This document shows positions 55,314 through 63,056 of a DNA stretch of 64,000 nt, piece after piece. Source of the DNA: Roseateles sp. YR242 (lineage in GTDB: Bacteria > Pseudomonadota > Gammaproteobacteria > Burkholderiales > Burkholderiaceae_C); the NCBI RefSeq assembly GCF_900109745.1, contig NZ_FOAV01000003.1, positions 372,001 to 436,000 on the forward strand, in the 5' to 3' direction. The first letter of the stretch is position 1. Each line of letters opens with the position of its first letter. The translations under genes were made by a program, and so were the position numbers. The notes beneath the pieces are model-generated. The model did not search any database, was not told the DNA's origin, and saw only the letters and a list, made by a program, of their open reading frames with translations.

Positions 55314-56309
55314 TCAGCTGGCCTTGGCCTTGTCCAAGGCGGCCACCGCACTTCTCAGGCGCTGGGCATAGGCCTCCTTCAGGCTCTCCGGAGACAGCAC
55401 CTCCACCTGCCCGGCATGGCGCAACAGGTCCATCAGCAGCTCGGTAGCGTCGACGAACGGAATCTCCAGCTGCCAGCGCCCGTCCGGCAGCCATTCGCTG
55501 CGCTGGGATGGATGCCATTCCTCGCTGGCCACCCAGGGTGCAGCACTCTCACTGAACACCAGCGTGGCCCATTGAGGGTCGCCCCCGGCGAAGATGCCGT
55601 AGCCCTGGTCCAGCTCTTCTTCCAATTGCCGTAGCGGCAAGGTTTCTACACCGCCGCCCTCCAGCGCCTGGGCCTCCTCCATCGCGTCGAGGGCAAAGCG
55701 CCGCATGCCCTCGCTGGCATGGCACCAGGCATCCAGGTACCAGGTGTTCCGGTAGTGCACCAGGCGCTGCGGGGACACCTCCCGTTCGCTGATGGCACCG
55801 CCCCCCTGCCCTCGTTTGCGGTAGCGGATCCGCAAGCGCTGACGCTTCACCACCGCACTGCCCACGGTCTCGAAATGCTCGGAAGCCACCCGCCGCCGCG
55901 CCGTGGAAATCAGCTTGATGCGCCGGGTCATCTCCTGGGCCTGATGTTCACCACCCCCCAACATGCCGATGAGCTTGTCCAGCATCGGCTGCAGGTGACG
56001 GTTCAGCAAGCCGTTCTCATCCAGGCTCGCCATCAGTTGATGCATGGTCAAGAGCGCATGCAGTTCCTTTTCGCTGAACCACACGCCCGGCAACTCATGG
56101 CGCTGGCCCCGCCACTGCTGGCCAAAACGGTAGCCATTCTCCGAAGCGTCGTATTCGATCGGCGCATCCATCCGCTCGCGCAGATATTGCAGATCACGCT
56201 TGAGCGTGGCGGGCGACACCTCCAGCGCGGCCATAAGTTCCGCAAAGCTCACGCAGCCACGGCTGCGAATCAGCATTTCGATCTTGTAGAAGCGCTCGGT
56301 ACGGTCCAC
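55314..56309 (-). CDS. WYL-domain transcriptional regulator (YafY type)
   Basis: 331 residues. N-terminal HTH (RFYKIEMLIRSRGCVSFAEL, LEVSPATLKRDLQYLRERMD), WYL domain with RIRYRKRGQGGGAISEREVS and PQRLVHYRNTWYLDAWC, then a C-terminal WCX region. WYL proteins sense nucleic acids or nucleotides and often control DNA-damage or defence genes. Divergent from an HNH-like gene 146 bp away. Converges on the adenosyltransferase gene. Confidence 0.9.
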   Translation of the reverse strand: MDRTERFYKIEMLIRSRGCVSFAELMAALEVSPATLKRDLQYLRERMDAPIEYDASENGYRFGQQWRGQRHELPGVWFSEKELHALLTMHQLMASLDENGLLNRHLQPMLDKLIGMLGGGEHQAQEMTRRIKLISTARRRVASEHFETVGSAVVKRQRLRIRYRKRGQGGGAISEREVSPQRLVHYRNTWYLDAWCHASEGMRRFALDAMEEAQALEGGGVETLPLRQLEEELDQGYGIFAGGDPQWATLVFSESAAPWVASEEWHPSQRSEWLPDGRWQLEIPFVDATELLMDLLRHAGQVEVLSPESLKEAYAQRLRSAVAALDKAKAS

Positions 56310-56354
56310 GGGTGATCCTTGCGATGCTGCGGATAGGGGCCACGAAAATTTTTT

Positions 56355-56397
56355 GACAATTGTCGACCTCGTCCCCCAGGTGGCTCATTCTATGAGC
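56355..56397. promoter_or_regulatory. Two palindromes in the WYL/HNH-like divergent promoter
   Basis: GACAATTGTC (56355-56364) overlaps a -35-like TTGACA (56353-56358). A second inverted repeat GCTCAT-TCT-ATGAGC lies at 56383-56397. Both sit between the two start codons, where the WYL regulator could bind. Inferred. Confidence 0.4.
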
Positions 56398-56455
56398 TAC
56401 CTGCCGCTCACACTTGATCGCAAGCCTGAACCACTTGCCCTTCAAGGAGCGTCCC

Positions 56456-57538
56456 ATGGTTGCCACTGTCCAACGATCCACGCATGACATCACCGTCCAG
56501 CAGCTCGCATTGCCCATGGCCATCGAGGACGCGGATTCGTCCACCCCGGCGGTGGCCAGCCATGAGCGCCTGGGCTTCGAGCTGGGCTGGGACTATGCCC
56601 ATCACGGGCTGACGCCCCCGGTCGATCAACTGTTCCGCCAGTCGCCGCTGCAACACGGCTGGCAGCTGGGCCGCGCCACCTTTGGCAGCCGCACACTGCG
56701 CACCCACCGCCACACGCAGCTCTGGCTCTCACTGCGCCTGCACGCCTGGCAACGCGGGCGCCAGTTTGAAACCCTGCTGGTCACGCCCAACTATCTGCAG
56801 CAGTTGGACACCACCCACTGCCCGATCAGCCGCCTGCCGCTGACCGACACCGCGCAAGACCCGCAACAACGCACCGTCGACCGTGTTCGTGACGACGCTG
56901 GTTATGCCGCTGGCAACCTGGCCGTCATCAGCCGGGCGGCCAACGCTGCCAAGGCCGACCGCAACTGGCAGCAGGCCTGGGCCATGGCGCAAAGCCTCCG
57001 TCAGGGTCCCATGACCGTGGCTGGTGGTCTCCAGGCCGACGGCTGGGAGCGCATGGCTGTCCTGGCCAGCTTCGTCACCGAAGTGCCGCACGACCTGGCA
57101 GCCCAACTGCCCATGGTCGTCCTGCCGCCCAATCGTCTACGCCTGTTCAATCCCATCCAGGCCTTGCAGGCACTGGTCACACGCCAATTGGCCACACCGG
57201 GATGGAGCCAACGCCTGACCCGCCTGGAAGCCCTCTTGAGTGACGACGCACGGGCGGACTTCTCCCGCTTTGTGCTGGCCCTGGTGCCCCGCGTGCTGCA
57301 ATGCCAGTCATTGAGCGACCCCATGGCCATCCGCTGGGCGCTGGAAGACGCCTGGCGCTGCCCGCTGCTGCAGAAGCGCTGGACCCGTTTTGCCCTCCGG
57401 CTCAACCCGCAACAGGCCGAGCAACTGGTGCAACGTGCGGCCCACAAGCGGCTGAGCACGGTGCGCGTGCAAAGCCACGGCATAGCGGCAACGGAGGGTT
57501 GGGCGCTGGAGCGGCAGGGATACCGCGAGGTCGCGTGA
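56456..57538 (+). CDS. Hypothetical protein with HNH-like (treble-clef) core
   Basis: 360 residues, AAGGAG before ATG 56456. The middle reads HCPISRLPLTDTAQDPQQRT then VDRVRDDAGYAAGNLAVISR then AANAAKADRNW. This follows the order of HNH nucleases (Cys..., DR...GY..GN..., N..AK), but the second zinc Cys pair is missing, so it may be a degenerate or zinc-less HNH fold. The remaining 200 residues are helical and unrecognised. Divergent from the WYL regulator, which may control it. Confidence 0.6.
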   Translation: MVATVQRSTHDITVQQLALPMAIEDADSSTPAVASHERLGFELGWDYAHHGLTPPVDQLFRQSPLQHGWQLGRATFGSRTLRTHRHTQLWLSLRLHAWQRGRQFETLLVTPNYLQQLDTTHCPISRLPLTDTAQDPQQRTVDRVRDDAGYAAGNLAVISRAANAAKADRNWQQAWAMAQSLRQGPMTVAGGLQADGWERMAVLASFVTEVPHDLAAQLPMVVLPPNRLRLFNPIQALQALVTRQLATPGWSQRLTRLEALLSDDARADFSRFVLALVPRVLQCQSLSDPMAIRWALEDAWRCPLLQKRWTRFALRLNPQQAEQLVQRAAHKRLSTVRVQSHGIAATEGWALERQGYREVA

Positions 57539-57568
57539 TGGCGCCGGATGCGCCTATCCGCGGCGGGC

Positions 57569-57790
57569 TCAGCTCGGCAGACCGGGGTTGACCTTTTCCG
57601 TCAGCCCCGTCTGGTCTTGCAGCGCCACGTGGTAGCCCCGTTCACAGAACCAGTGGGCCCAGTTCGTGGCCAGGCGCTTTTCCGGCAACCAGGGGCCAGT
57701 GCGGTCGACGTGAACACGGTTGCCGCGGCGTTCATAGAACACCACGCGCCACATGTTGGTCGGAATGCGATTTTGAAAGCTGCTGCTCAT
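57569..57790 (-). CDS. Small hypothetical protein
   Basis: 73 residues beginning MSSSFQNRIPTNMWRVVFYE, with WAHWFCERGYHVALQDQTG near the C-terminus. Aromatic-rich and probably folded, but no family recognised. It lies 15 bp after the PIN-domain gene on the same strand and may be part of that operon. Confidence 0.55.
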   Translation of the reverse strand: MSSSFQNRIPTNMWRVVFYERRGNRVHVDRTGPWLPEKRLATNWAHWFCERGYHVALQDQTGLTEKVNPGLPS

Positions 57791-57805
57791 AGAAGAGCGC
57801 GCAAT

Positions 57806-58300
57806 TTAGCAAAGCAGCTGGGTCTTCTGTGATGGGGTCAACACCCGGTACCACGAGGTAACGTCCACGATCGTGCACGGCTCTCGCACACCACGCGGTA
57901 CGCGGCGGCCTCGGACCGACCACGCCAGCAAGGCCTGGCACCCGGTGATGATCCAACGGGCATCGCCCTGCCGTCCCATCTGGAGAAGCTGGGCTTGTAA
58001 TGGGCTCAACCCTGCCGGGGACACACGGGTGCTGATGTCGAGCTTCAACGCGTCGACATAGGGCAGGTAATCGGCCAGCAGCTCTTCACGCTCGCTCACC
58101 GTCAACTTGAGCGACGGGTAGGCCAAAGCCCTGACCAACTGGGCCGCGCTCTCCGCGCTCAGTAGCGGACGAATGACGCCCTGCTGCCAGGCGCGGCGCA
58201 ACAGCCGGGCCGGTTCATCCGAACACAACAAGGCCCGCAACACCAATGCGGGATCCAGCACCACGCGCGCGGGTGCTCCCGATCCGGTGCGGCGGCTCAT
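57806..58300 (-). CDS. PIN-domain-like protein (COG1569 type), probably degenerate
   Basis: 164 residues. Fold features of the COG1569 PIN family: VVLDPALVLRALLC (usually LDTNVLVSAL), LLSAESAAQLVRALAYPSLK, LTVSEREELLADYLPY. The central acidic DxDD is absent and the usual ITGDxDLL reads IITGCQALLAW, so two or three metal-binding acids are missing. It overlaps the AbrB-type gene by 4 bp, as toxin after antitoxin. Likely a non-catalytic or decayed toxin. Confidence 0.7.
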   Translation of the reverse strand: MSRRTGSGAPARVVLDPALVLRALLCSDEPARLLRRAWQQGVIRPLLSAESAAQLVRALAYPSLKLTVSEREELLADYLPYVDALKLDISTRVSPAGLSPLQAQLLQMGRQGDARWIITGCQALLAWSVRGRRVPRGVREPCTIVDVTSWYRVLTPSQKTQLLC

Positions 58301-58689
58301 GCGGCGCGACGGCGGGTGGCGGGTTGGGAGGGCTTGACCTTGGCAGCCGCCTTGACGGCCTTCACCGGCTTGGCCAATTTCACCGGCTTTGCCGTGCCCA
58401 TTGGCCGGGCCGCTTTGGGTTCGGACGGCACAGCCTTCGCCTTCACCGTCCTGGTGGGCTTGTCCGCCGCCCAGGCCAACGCCTCGGCAAAGAGCTCGTC
58501 ACCGAGTTCCAGCTCCGCCAGCTTGGCCCGCACCGCGTCGCCGCGTTGGATGCGCACTGGGGTCAGCACCACCTGGCCGGCTTGCACTTGCACTTCAAAG
58601 TACTGCACCGGGCCGAGGCTGTCCGTGACGCTCTTGGGAAGCGTCAATTGATTCTTGGAAGTGAGCTTGGCCAGCACAGGAACTACCAA
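58297..58689 (-). CDS. AbrB/MazE-type DNA-binding protein with Lys/Ala/Pro-rich tail
   Basis: About 130 residues. SpoVT/AbrB swapped-hairpin domain: AKLTSKNQLTLPKSVTDSLG and FEVQVQAGQVVLTPV. A C-terminal 50-residue tail of KPVKLAKPVKAVKAAAKVKP type resembles histone-H1-like tails. The start is unclear: no ATG fits; TTG 58689 or GTG 58731 are candidates, and the open frame to 58821 would overlap the neighbouring acetyltransferase gene. Likely antitoxin and autorepressor of the pair. Confidence 0.72.
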   Translation of the reverse strand: MVVPVLAKLTSKNQLTLPKSVTDSLGPVQYFEVQVQAGQVVLTPVRIQRGDAVRAKLAELELGDELFAEALAWAADKPTRTVKAKAVPSEPKAARPMGTAKPVKLAKPVKAVKAAAKVKPSQPATRRRAA

Positions 58690-58768
58690 CGTGGATAGCG
58701 AGCCTTGCCGCCTCCGTGGAGGAAGCGGCACAGACTCGCTGTGAAGGTTGATGACAGTGACAACCCGC

Positions 58769-59287
58769 TCAGATGAGCGAACGTTGCAGACGCATCTGCT
58801 CCAGCGGCTTGCCTTCGACATCGATCGCCTTGACGGTGTCAGTTTCCTGACGGAAACCGGCGATCTCGAAGAAGCGCATGGCGCGGGCGTTGTGGCGATA
58901 GGTCCAGAGGGTCACACGGGTGCAACCTTCTTCATGAAGACCTTCTTGCGCGGCTTCAACCAGGGCCTGACCCACACCCTTGTCCCAATGGGCAGGTGCG
59001 GCATACATGGCCCAGATCTCGCCCGTCGTGGAGGGCGTACCCTTGTCACGAGAACGATCGAAACCGACGAAGCCCATGACTTCATTGTCCAGATGTGCAA
59101 CCAACACTTGTGGCTCGCACATGTTGATGGCCTCGCGCCAATACGCCTGGCGTTGGGCCACGGAGAGACCGTTCAAAGCAGCATCGGGCCAGAATTCCTT
59201 GTAGGCATCCTGCGCAGAGGAGACCTGGATCTGGGCGATGGCTTTGGCGTCACGCAACGTGGCCGGGCGAACCTGAATACTCGACAT
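58769..59287 (-). CDS. GNAT-family N-acetyltransferase
   Basis: 172 residues from ATG 59287 (MSSIQVRPATLRDAKAIAQI). GNAT core: HWDKGVGQALVEAAQEGLHE is the acetyl-CoA loop region and NARAMRFFEIAGFRQETDT the last motif. Resembles RimI/PhnO-like acetyltransferases of unknown substrate. A 7-bp inverted repeat sits about 70 bp upstream. Confidence 0.87.
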   Translation of the reverse strand: MSSIQVRPATLRDAKAIAQIQVSSAQDAYKEFWPDAALNGLSVAQRQAYWREAINMCEPQVLVAHLDNEVMGFVGFDRSRDKGTPSTTGEIWAMYAAPAHWDKGVGQALVEAAQEGLHEEGCTRVTLWTYRHNARAMRFFEIAGFRQETDTVKAIDVEGKPLEQMRLQRSLI

Positions 59288-59359
59288 ACCTGAGAACAAA
59301 CGCCAATCGGGGAAAGCGCAAGATTGTCCCAGTCTCTGCGGCCAAACAGGCATCTTGAC

Positions 59360-59374
59360 AGTAAATGATTTACT
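59360..59374. promoter_or_regulatory. Perfect palindrome next to a TTGACA, candidate operator
   Basis: AGTAAAT-G-ATTTACT: 7-bp perfect arms around one base, abutting TTGACA (59355-59360), about 70 bp upstream of the GNAT gene. It looks like a repressor site in a promoter. The 203 bp between 59288 and 59490 hold no gene. Confidence 0.5.
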
Positions 59375-59490
59375 GATCTGCTTTTGAGAACCGCTTCAAC
59401 CGGTGAGCTGTCACATCACACAGACCTCGACGGGCGCCCCCACAGCGGGCCTTTCAACCCTGGTTCCTGAACACCCTACGCCGTACGCGA

Positions 59491-60174
59491 TCACACCAGC
59501 GACGCCTGCAGATGCCTTTTGGCATCGCGTGCGTAGCCCGTAGCGGCCTTGGACCACAAGGGCCTGGCCACGGCTTGCAGCCGCAGCATCAGCTCATGTT
59601 CGACATTCAGTTCCCCCAAGGCCTCGGACAGTTCCGCCGCGATGTCACGTTGCATGCGCTGGACCAGCTGGGCGGTGGTCATCGCATCCGCAAGCGCTCG
59701 GTGAGCCCGCCCATTGTTGGGCAAGCGATGATATTGGGCCAAGGTGCCCAGCTTGCAGTTGGGTGACTCGGGATAGAGGCGGCGCGCCATCTTGACCGTA
59801 CACACGAACTCCGGCGTGAATTTGGCCGCCATCGGGTCGACGTCGACGCCTTCATGGGCACGCGCCAGTTCCGCCACCCAGAAGCCGCGGTCAAACGAGG
59901 CGTTATGCGCCACGAAGCCACACCCCCGTGTGAATTCGGACACCTCGCGCATCACCACGGCAGCGTCCGGCGCACTCGCCACCATCTCGTTGCTGATGCC
60001 GGTGAGCCGTTCGATCATCGGCGGGATCCACGCACCCGTGTTCATCAGGCTTTGGTATTGGCCCACGATCTCACCGTCGCGCAGCAGCACCGCGGCGATT
60101 TCCGTAGCGCGGCCACCGCCCTGCGGCGAATGGCCGGTGGTTTCGAAGTCGATGACGGCGAAGGTGCGATTCAT
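59491..60174 (-). CDS. DnaQ-like 3'-5' exonuclease (DEDDh)
   Basis: 227 residues. DEDDh residues: D and E in AVIDFETTGHSPQGG, D in VAHNASFDRGF, H and D in GRAHRALADAMTT. Resembles the PolC/epsilon-type proofreading exonuclease family but stands alone, without a polymerase. It overlaps the MazG-like gene by 4 bp, suggesting a nucleotide-pool or repair role for the pair. Confidence 0.9.
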   Translation of the reverse strand: MNRTFAVIDFETTGHSPQGGGRATEIAAVLLRDGEIVGQYQSLMNTGAWIPPMIERLTGISNEMVASAPDAAVVMREVSEFTRGCGFVAHNASFDRGFWVAELARAHEGVDVDPMAAKFTPEFVCTVKMARRLYPESPNCKLGTLAQYHRLPNNGRAHRALADAMTTAQLVQRMQRDIAAELSEALGELNVEHELMLRLQAVARPLWSKAATGYARDAKRHLQASLV

Positions 60175-60497
60175 GCGGTGTGAGGGCTGGGCGGCGCCGG
60201 GTACTTGATGGCGTTGAGTCGCAATTTACGCTCTACCGCGCTGGCCACGTCGACCCCACTGCGGTCTGCGATCTGCAGCAGGTACATCAACACGTCGGCA
60301 ATCTCTTCGCCCAGATGTTCCTGGCTGGCGGCGTCCAGCGAGATCGACTCCTCGGCCGTCTTCCACTGGAAGATTTCCACCAGCTCAGCGGCCTCCACCA
60401 CCAGGGCCATGGCCAGGTTCTTGGGCGTGAGAAAGGGTTCCCACTCCCGGGCTTGAGCAAAAGCACGCAGACGCAGCTGCAGGTCGACGATGTCCAT
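60171..60497 (-). CDS. MazG-like nucleotide pyrophosphohydrolase
   Basis: 108 residues. All-alpha NTP-PPase motifs: ALVVEAAELVEIFQW (ExxE) and LGEEIADVLMYLL (ExxD). Similar to RS21-C6/dCTP pyrophosphatase-type house-cleaning enzymes. Overlaps the downstream exonuclease gene by 4 bp. Probably removes non-canonical dNTPs. Confidence 0.9.
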   Translation of the reverse strand: MDIVDLQLRLRAFAQAREWEPFLTPKNLAMALVVEAAELVEIFQWKTAEESISLDAASQEHLGEEIADVLMYLLQIADRSGVDVASAVERKLRLNAIKYPAPPSPHTA

Positions 60498-60836
60498 GGC
60501 TTCGCAGTGTGCAAGGCCGGCCGGTGGCCTTCAAGCGCTGTGGTGACCCCAGGGGCGTTGCAACAACGTCGCGCGGAAAGTTCTCGCCCCTGTTTTCAAC
60601 ATCAAGGTTTTAGATATCTCTTTAGTTGTCTTAGTAGAGGGAGACGCTTTCTGTGGACAAGCCATGAAATATCAATAAATTCAACAGCTTGCGCTGGGAT
60701 AAACACTGTGCGCGAGGCCCTTGTTTTCCCCTGCATGAACAGACAACAGATTCACCGGATCGCGATTCGCTGTGGACAAGCAGGCAGTTGCCAGAAACTT
60801 TTCCACAGCCTTGTTGGCTTTACAGCCCGACCCGTT
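60498..60836. other. AT-rich intergenic region with DnaA-box-like sites
   Basis: 339 bp upstream of the MazG-like gene. Contains TGTGGACAA at 60652-60660 and 60771-60779 (reverse of TTGTCCACA) and TTTTCCACA at 60799-60807. A 25-base AT-rich segment at 60613-60637 matches one at 62644-62668. No gene seen. Confidence 0.55.
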
Positions 60837-61490
60837 TCAGTCTATGCCGACGACCTTGTGCATCTGGATCGACAGCCGCCACTGCGGATGGTCCATGCAA
60901 TAGGCCACCGCCGCCTTCATGTTCTGCTTCTGCAGCACTGAATCCATGGGCTGCAGGAAGAAGTTGTCGAAGGCCAGATGTGCGAAGCGCTCAGGCGGTG
61001 CCAGAGGCTGGGGATAGACCAGCTTGAGCTCGTGGCCCTGCGTCAGCACCAGCTCTGCGTCGGCCTTGGGGCTGACACAGATCCAGTCCAGCCCTTCCGG
61101 GGCGGGCTGGGTACCGTTGGTCTCGACGGCAATCTCGAAGCCACGACTGTGCAGGGCTTCAATCAACGGCACATCCAGCTGCAGGAGCGGCTCGCCGCCC
61201 GTACAGACGACGTAGGGCTTGCCGGCGGTTCCTGCGTGGCCGGCACCGCTGCCGGGCCATTTGGCGAGGATGGCATCCGCCAGGGCCTCGGCGGTCGTGA
61301 ACTTGCCGCCGCCCTGCCCATCCGTTCCCACGAAGTCGGTATCGCAGAAGGTGCAGACAGCCGCCGTGCGGTCCTGCTCACGGCCGGTCCACAGGTTGCA
61401 GCCGGCGAATCGGCAGAACACGGCCGCCCGGCCCGCTTGGGCGCCCTCACCCTGGAGGGTGTAGAACATTTCCTTGACGGCGTAGGTCAT
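60837..61490 (-). CDS. queE: 7-carboxy-7-deazaguanine synthase QueE
   Basis: 217-residue radical-SAM enzyme forming CDG from 6-carboxytetrahydropterin on the way to queuosine. The cluster motif is of the proteobacterial type with a 14-residue insert: FCRFAGCNLWTGREQDRTAA then VCTFCDTDF. Further family features: VVCTGGEPLLQLD and VETNGTQPAPEGLDWICVSP. Overlaps the queD-like gene by 4 bp, so the two are one operon. Confidence 0.95.
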   Translation of the reverse strand: MTYAVKEMFYTLQGEGAQAGRAAVFCRFAGCNLWTGREQDRTAAVCTFCDTDFVGTDGQGGGKFTTAEALADAILAKWPGSGAGHAGTAGKPYVVCTGGEPLLQLDVPLIEALHSRGFEIAVETNGTQPAPEGLDWICVSPKADAELVLTQGHELKLVYPQPLAPPERFAHLAFDNFFLQPMDSVLQKQNMKAAVAYCMDHPQWRLSIQMHKVVGID

Positions 61491-62599
61491 ACCGGGATCA
61501 GCTCCTCGAAGGGCACCAGGCTGACGATGGCGCCACTGCCACGGGTCTCGTAGAGGTCCACCCGTTCCAGCGGCGGCAATTGCGCGCGGGACTGTTCCAG
61601 GATCCAGGCCGCGAGGCTGGCGGTGTCGGTGTCGGCCAGCCCGGGAATTTCGTGCAGGGGATGATGGTCCAGCGACTTGTAGATGGGCTCGAACAGCTGC
61701 TTCACATCGCCAAAGTCCATGGCCCAGCCGTAGACCTGGTCCAGCAGGGCGCTGAGGTGCAGGCGCAGGGTGAAGGTGTGGCCATGGATGCCGGCGAGCG
61801 GGTGGTCACCCGGCGCACGGTTGAGCTTGACGGCGCTGTCCAGGGTGAATTCCTTCCAGATGCGATAGCGCTCACCGTCGAAGTTGGCGCCGCTGGACCC
61901 GGTTTCGTACACCGTTACCCAGCTCAATTCCGGGAGCTGCGGCTTGATGCGCGCCCACAGCCAGGAGGAGATGATCTCGCTGGTGGGGTTGGACAGGCCG
62001 TCGATCTCGTTGAGGCACTGGTAGTTCAGCAGCGCGTGGAACGGAGCCCAGATTTCGTCCAGATGGTCGTAGTCAATGCTCAGGTCACGCTCGCCCAGGT
62101 CCTGGTTGGCATGCAGGATCAGTTCAAAGCCATGGCCGTGCATGCGGCCGCACTTGTGACCCAACGGGACGTTGGGGAGCTGGTGGGCGGCCTGGAAGCG
62201 GTATCGGCGCCAGACATGGGCGCGGCCTTCAGCATCCAGGTCGACGCCGGAATGGGTGGTGCTCTGGATGCCGACCTGGCTGATCCCCGGCACACCAAAC
62301 TCATGCGCGAGACGGTGGCGGATCCAGCGGGCGATGTTTTCGTCCGTGGGTTGGGCGATCTGGTCGTTCAGGAGCGCGTGGTCCAGAGGCGCAACGCAGC
62401 GTTCAAGCGCTTCACGCAAGGCATGAACTTCACCGCCCGGGAAGGGGGCCCATCCCGCAGGGAGCTGAGCCCGGACCGTGGCCAGGTAGCTGTGACCATG
62501 CAAGCGGTGGCTGCGGTGGCTCTTGGGCAGCGCATCGATGTGGCAGGCAGACTCAAAAGCCGCTGAAGCCGTGAACAGGGAAGAAGGAAAAGCAGACAT
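61487..62599 (-). CDS. queD: 6-carboxytetrahydropterin synthase QueD, three-domain fusion
   Basis: 370 residues, about three times E. coli QueD. Three PTPS-fold repeats: residues 8-125 (ACH20..HGH36), 131-240 (AAH139..HKC150GRMHGH) and 248-360 (no first His, ..IHGH274). Only repeat 2 has the catalytic Cys (C150) but it lacks Asp-His; repeats 1 and 3 have LDH (73-74, 311-312); repeats 2 and 3 keep the pterin-binding Glu (YET 231-233, 350-352). The active site is thus probably assembled across repeats. Start at 62599; the longer open frame is unsupported. Confidence 0.9.
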   Translation of the reverse strand: MSAFPSSLFTASAAFESACHIDALPKSHRSHRLHGHSYLATVRAQLPAGWAPFPGGEVHALREALERCVAPLDHALLNDQIAQPTDENIARWIRHRLAHEFGVPGISQVGIQSTTHSGVDLDAEGRAHVWRRYRFQAAHQLPNVPLGHKCGRMHGHGFELILHANQDLGERDLSIDYDHLDEIWAPFHALLNYQCLNEIDGLSNPTSEIISSWLWARIKPQLPELSWVTVYETGSSGANFDGERYRIWKEFTLDSAVKLNRAPGDHPLAGIHGHTFTLRLHLSALLDQVYGWAMDFGDVKQLFEPIYKSLDHHPLHEIPGLADTDTASLAAWILEQSRAQLPPLERVDLYETRGSGAIVSLVPFEELIPV

Positions 62600-63007
62600 T
62601 CCGAGAGTGTGACACGCCCGGTTTTTCTTACTCTCTTGTCTTGTATATCTCCTTAGTCGTATTGGTAGGTGTTGGCGAAAAATGTGGATAAGCCACAAAA
62701 GTTGTTTGTGATCAGCGACTTGGGAGGGCGGTAACCGTGTGGGTGGAGGGGGGCGGACTTCGGGAGGGATGGACAACAACTTTCTGGATCGTGGGGAGGG
62801 TGTGGACAAGTGGGGAGTTGTCAGCAAACGGTCCACAGGGTCATGCACTGGCTGGGGCTGGGGCGGCCTCCCTGCGCACGGAGAGCGCCGGTCCGGTACC
62901 CTTTTCCTCCATGTCCCTTCTGTCTGGCTTCGCCAGCCATTCATTCCTTGACTTACGGAAAAGGGCACCGAACCGGCGCTCTCCTGACCGAGGACCATCC
63001 TCAGACG
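62600..63007. other. Intergenic region upstream of queD with DnaA-box-like site
   Basis: About 400 bp. Contains TGTGGATAA at 62683-62691 (perfect reverse DnaA box) preceded by an AT-rich 25-mer at 62644-62668, and TGTGGACAA at 62801-62809. Near 62894-62985 two near-matching GGCGCTCTCC/GGAGAGCGCC and CGGTACCC-type arms form a wide inverted repeat. The queD promoter must lie here. No gene found. Confidence 0.5.
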
Positions 63008-63032
63008 AAAAAAAAGCCCCGTATGCGGGGCT
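63008..63032 (-). terminator. Rho-independent terminator of the S1/P1 nuclease gene
   Basis: On the minus strand: stem AGCCCCG/CGGGGCT with a 4-base loop (CATA), followed by a run of eight T (A residues 63008-63015 on the plus strand). It lies about 25 bp after the nuclease stop codon. Confidence 0.9.
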
Positions 63033-63056
63033 CTGGTTGACTGGTTGCTGGGCTGG

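Noticed and set aside
58297-58821. AbrB gene starting at 58821
   Set aside because: That start would overlap the acetyltransferase gene by 53 bp; conserved AbrB sequence begins near 58680.
60498-62850. Claim of a full chromosomal origin around queD-queE
   Set aside because: DnaA-like boxes are few and spread over 2 kb, dnaA is absent, and transcription of the parAB/prkA block would be head-on. Kept only as a finding to test.
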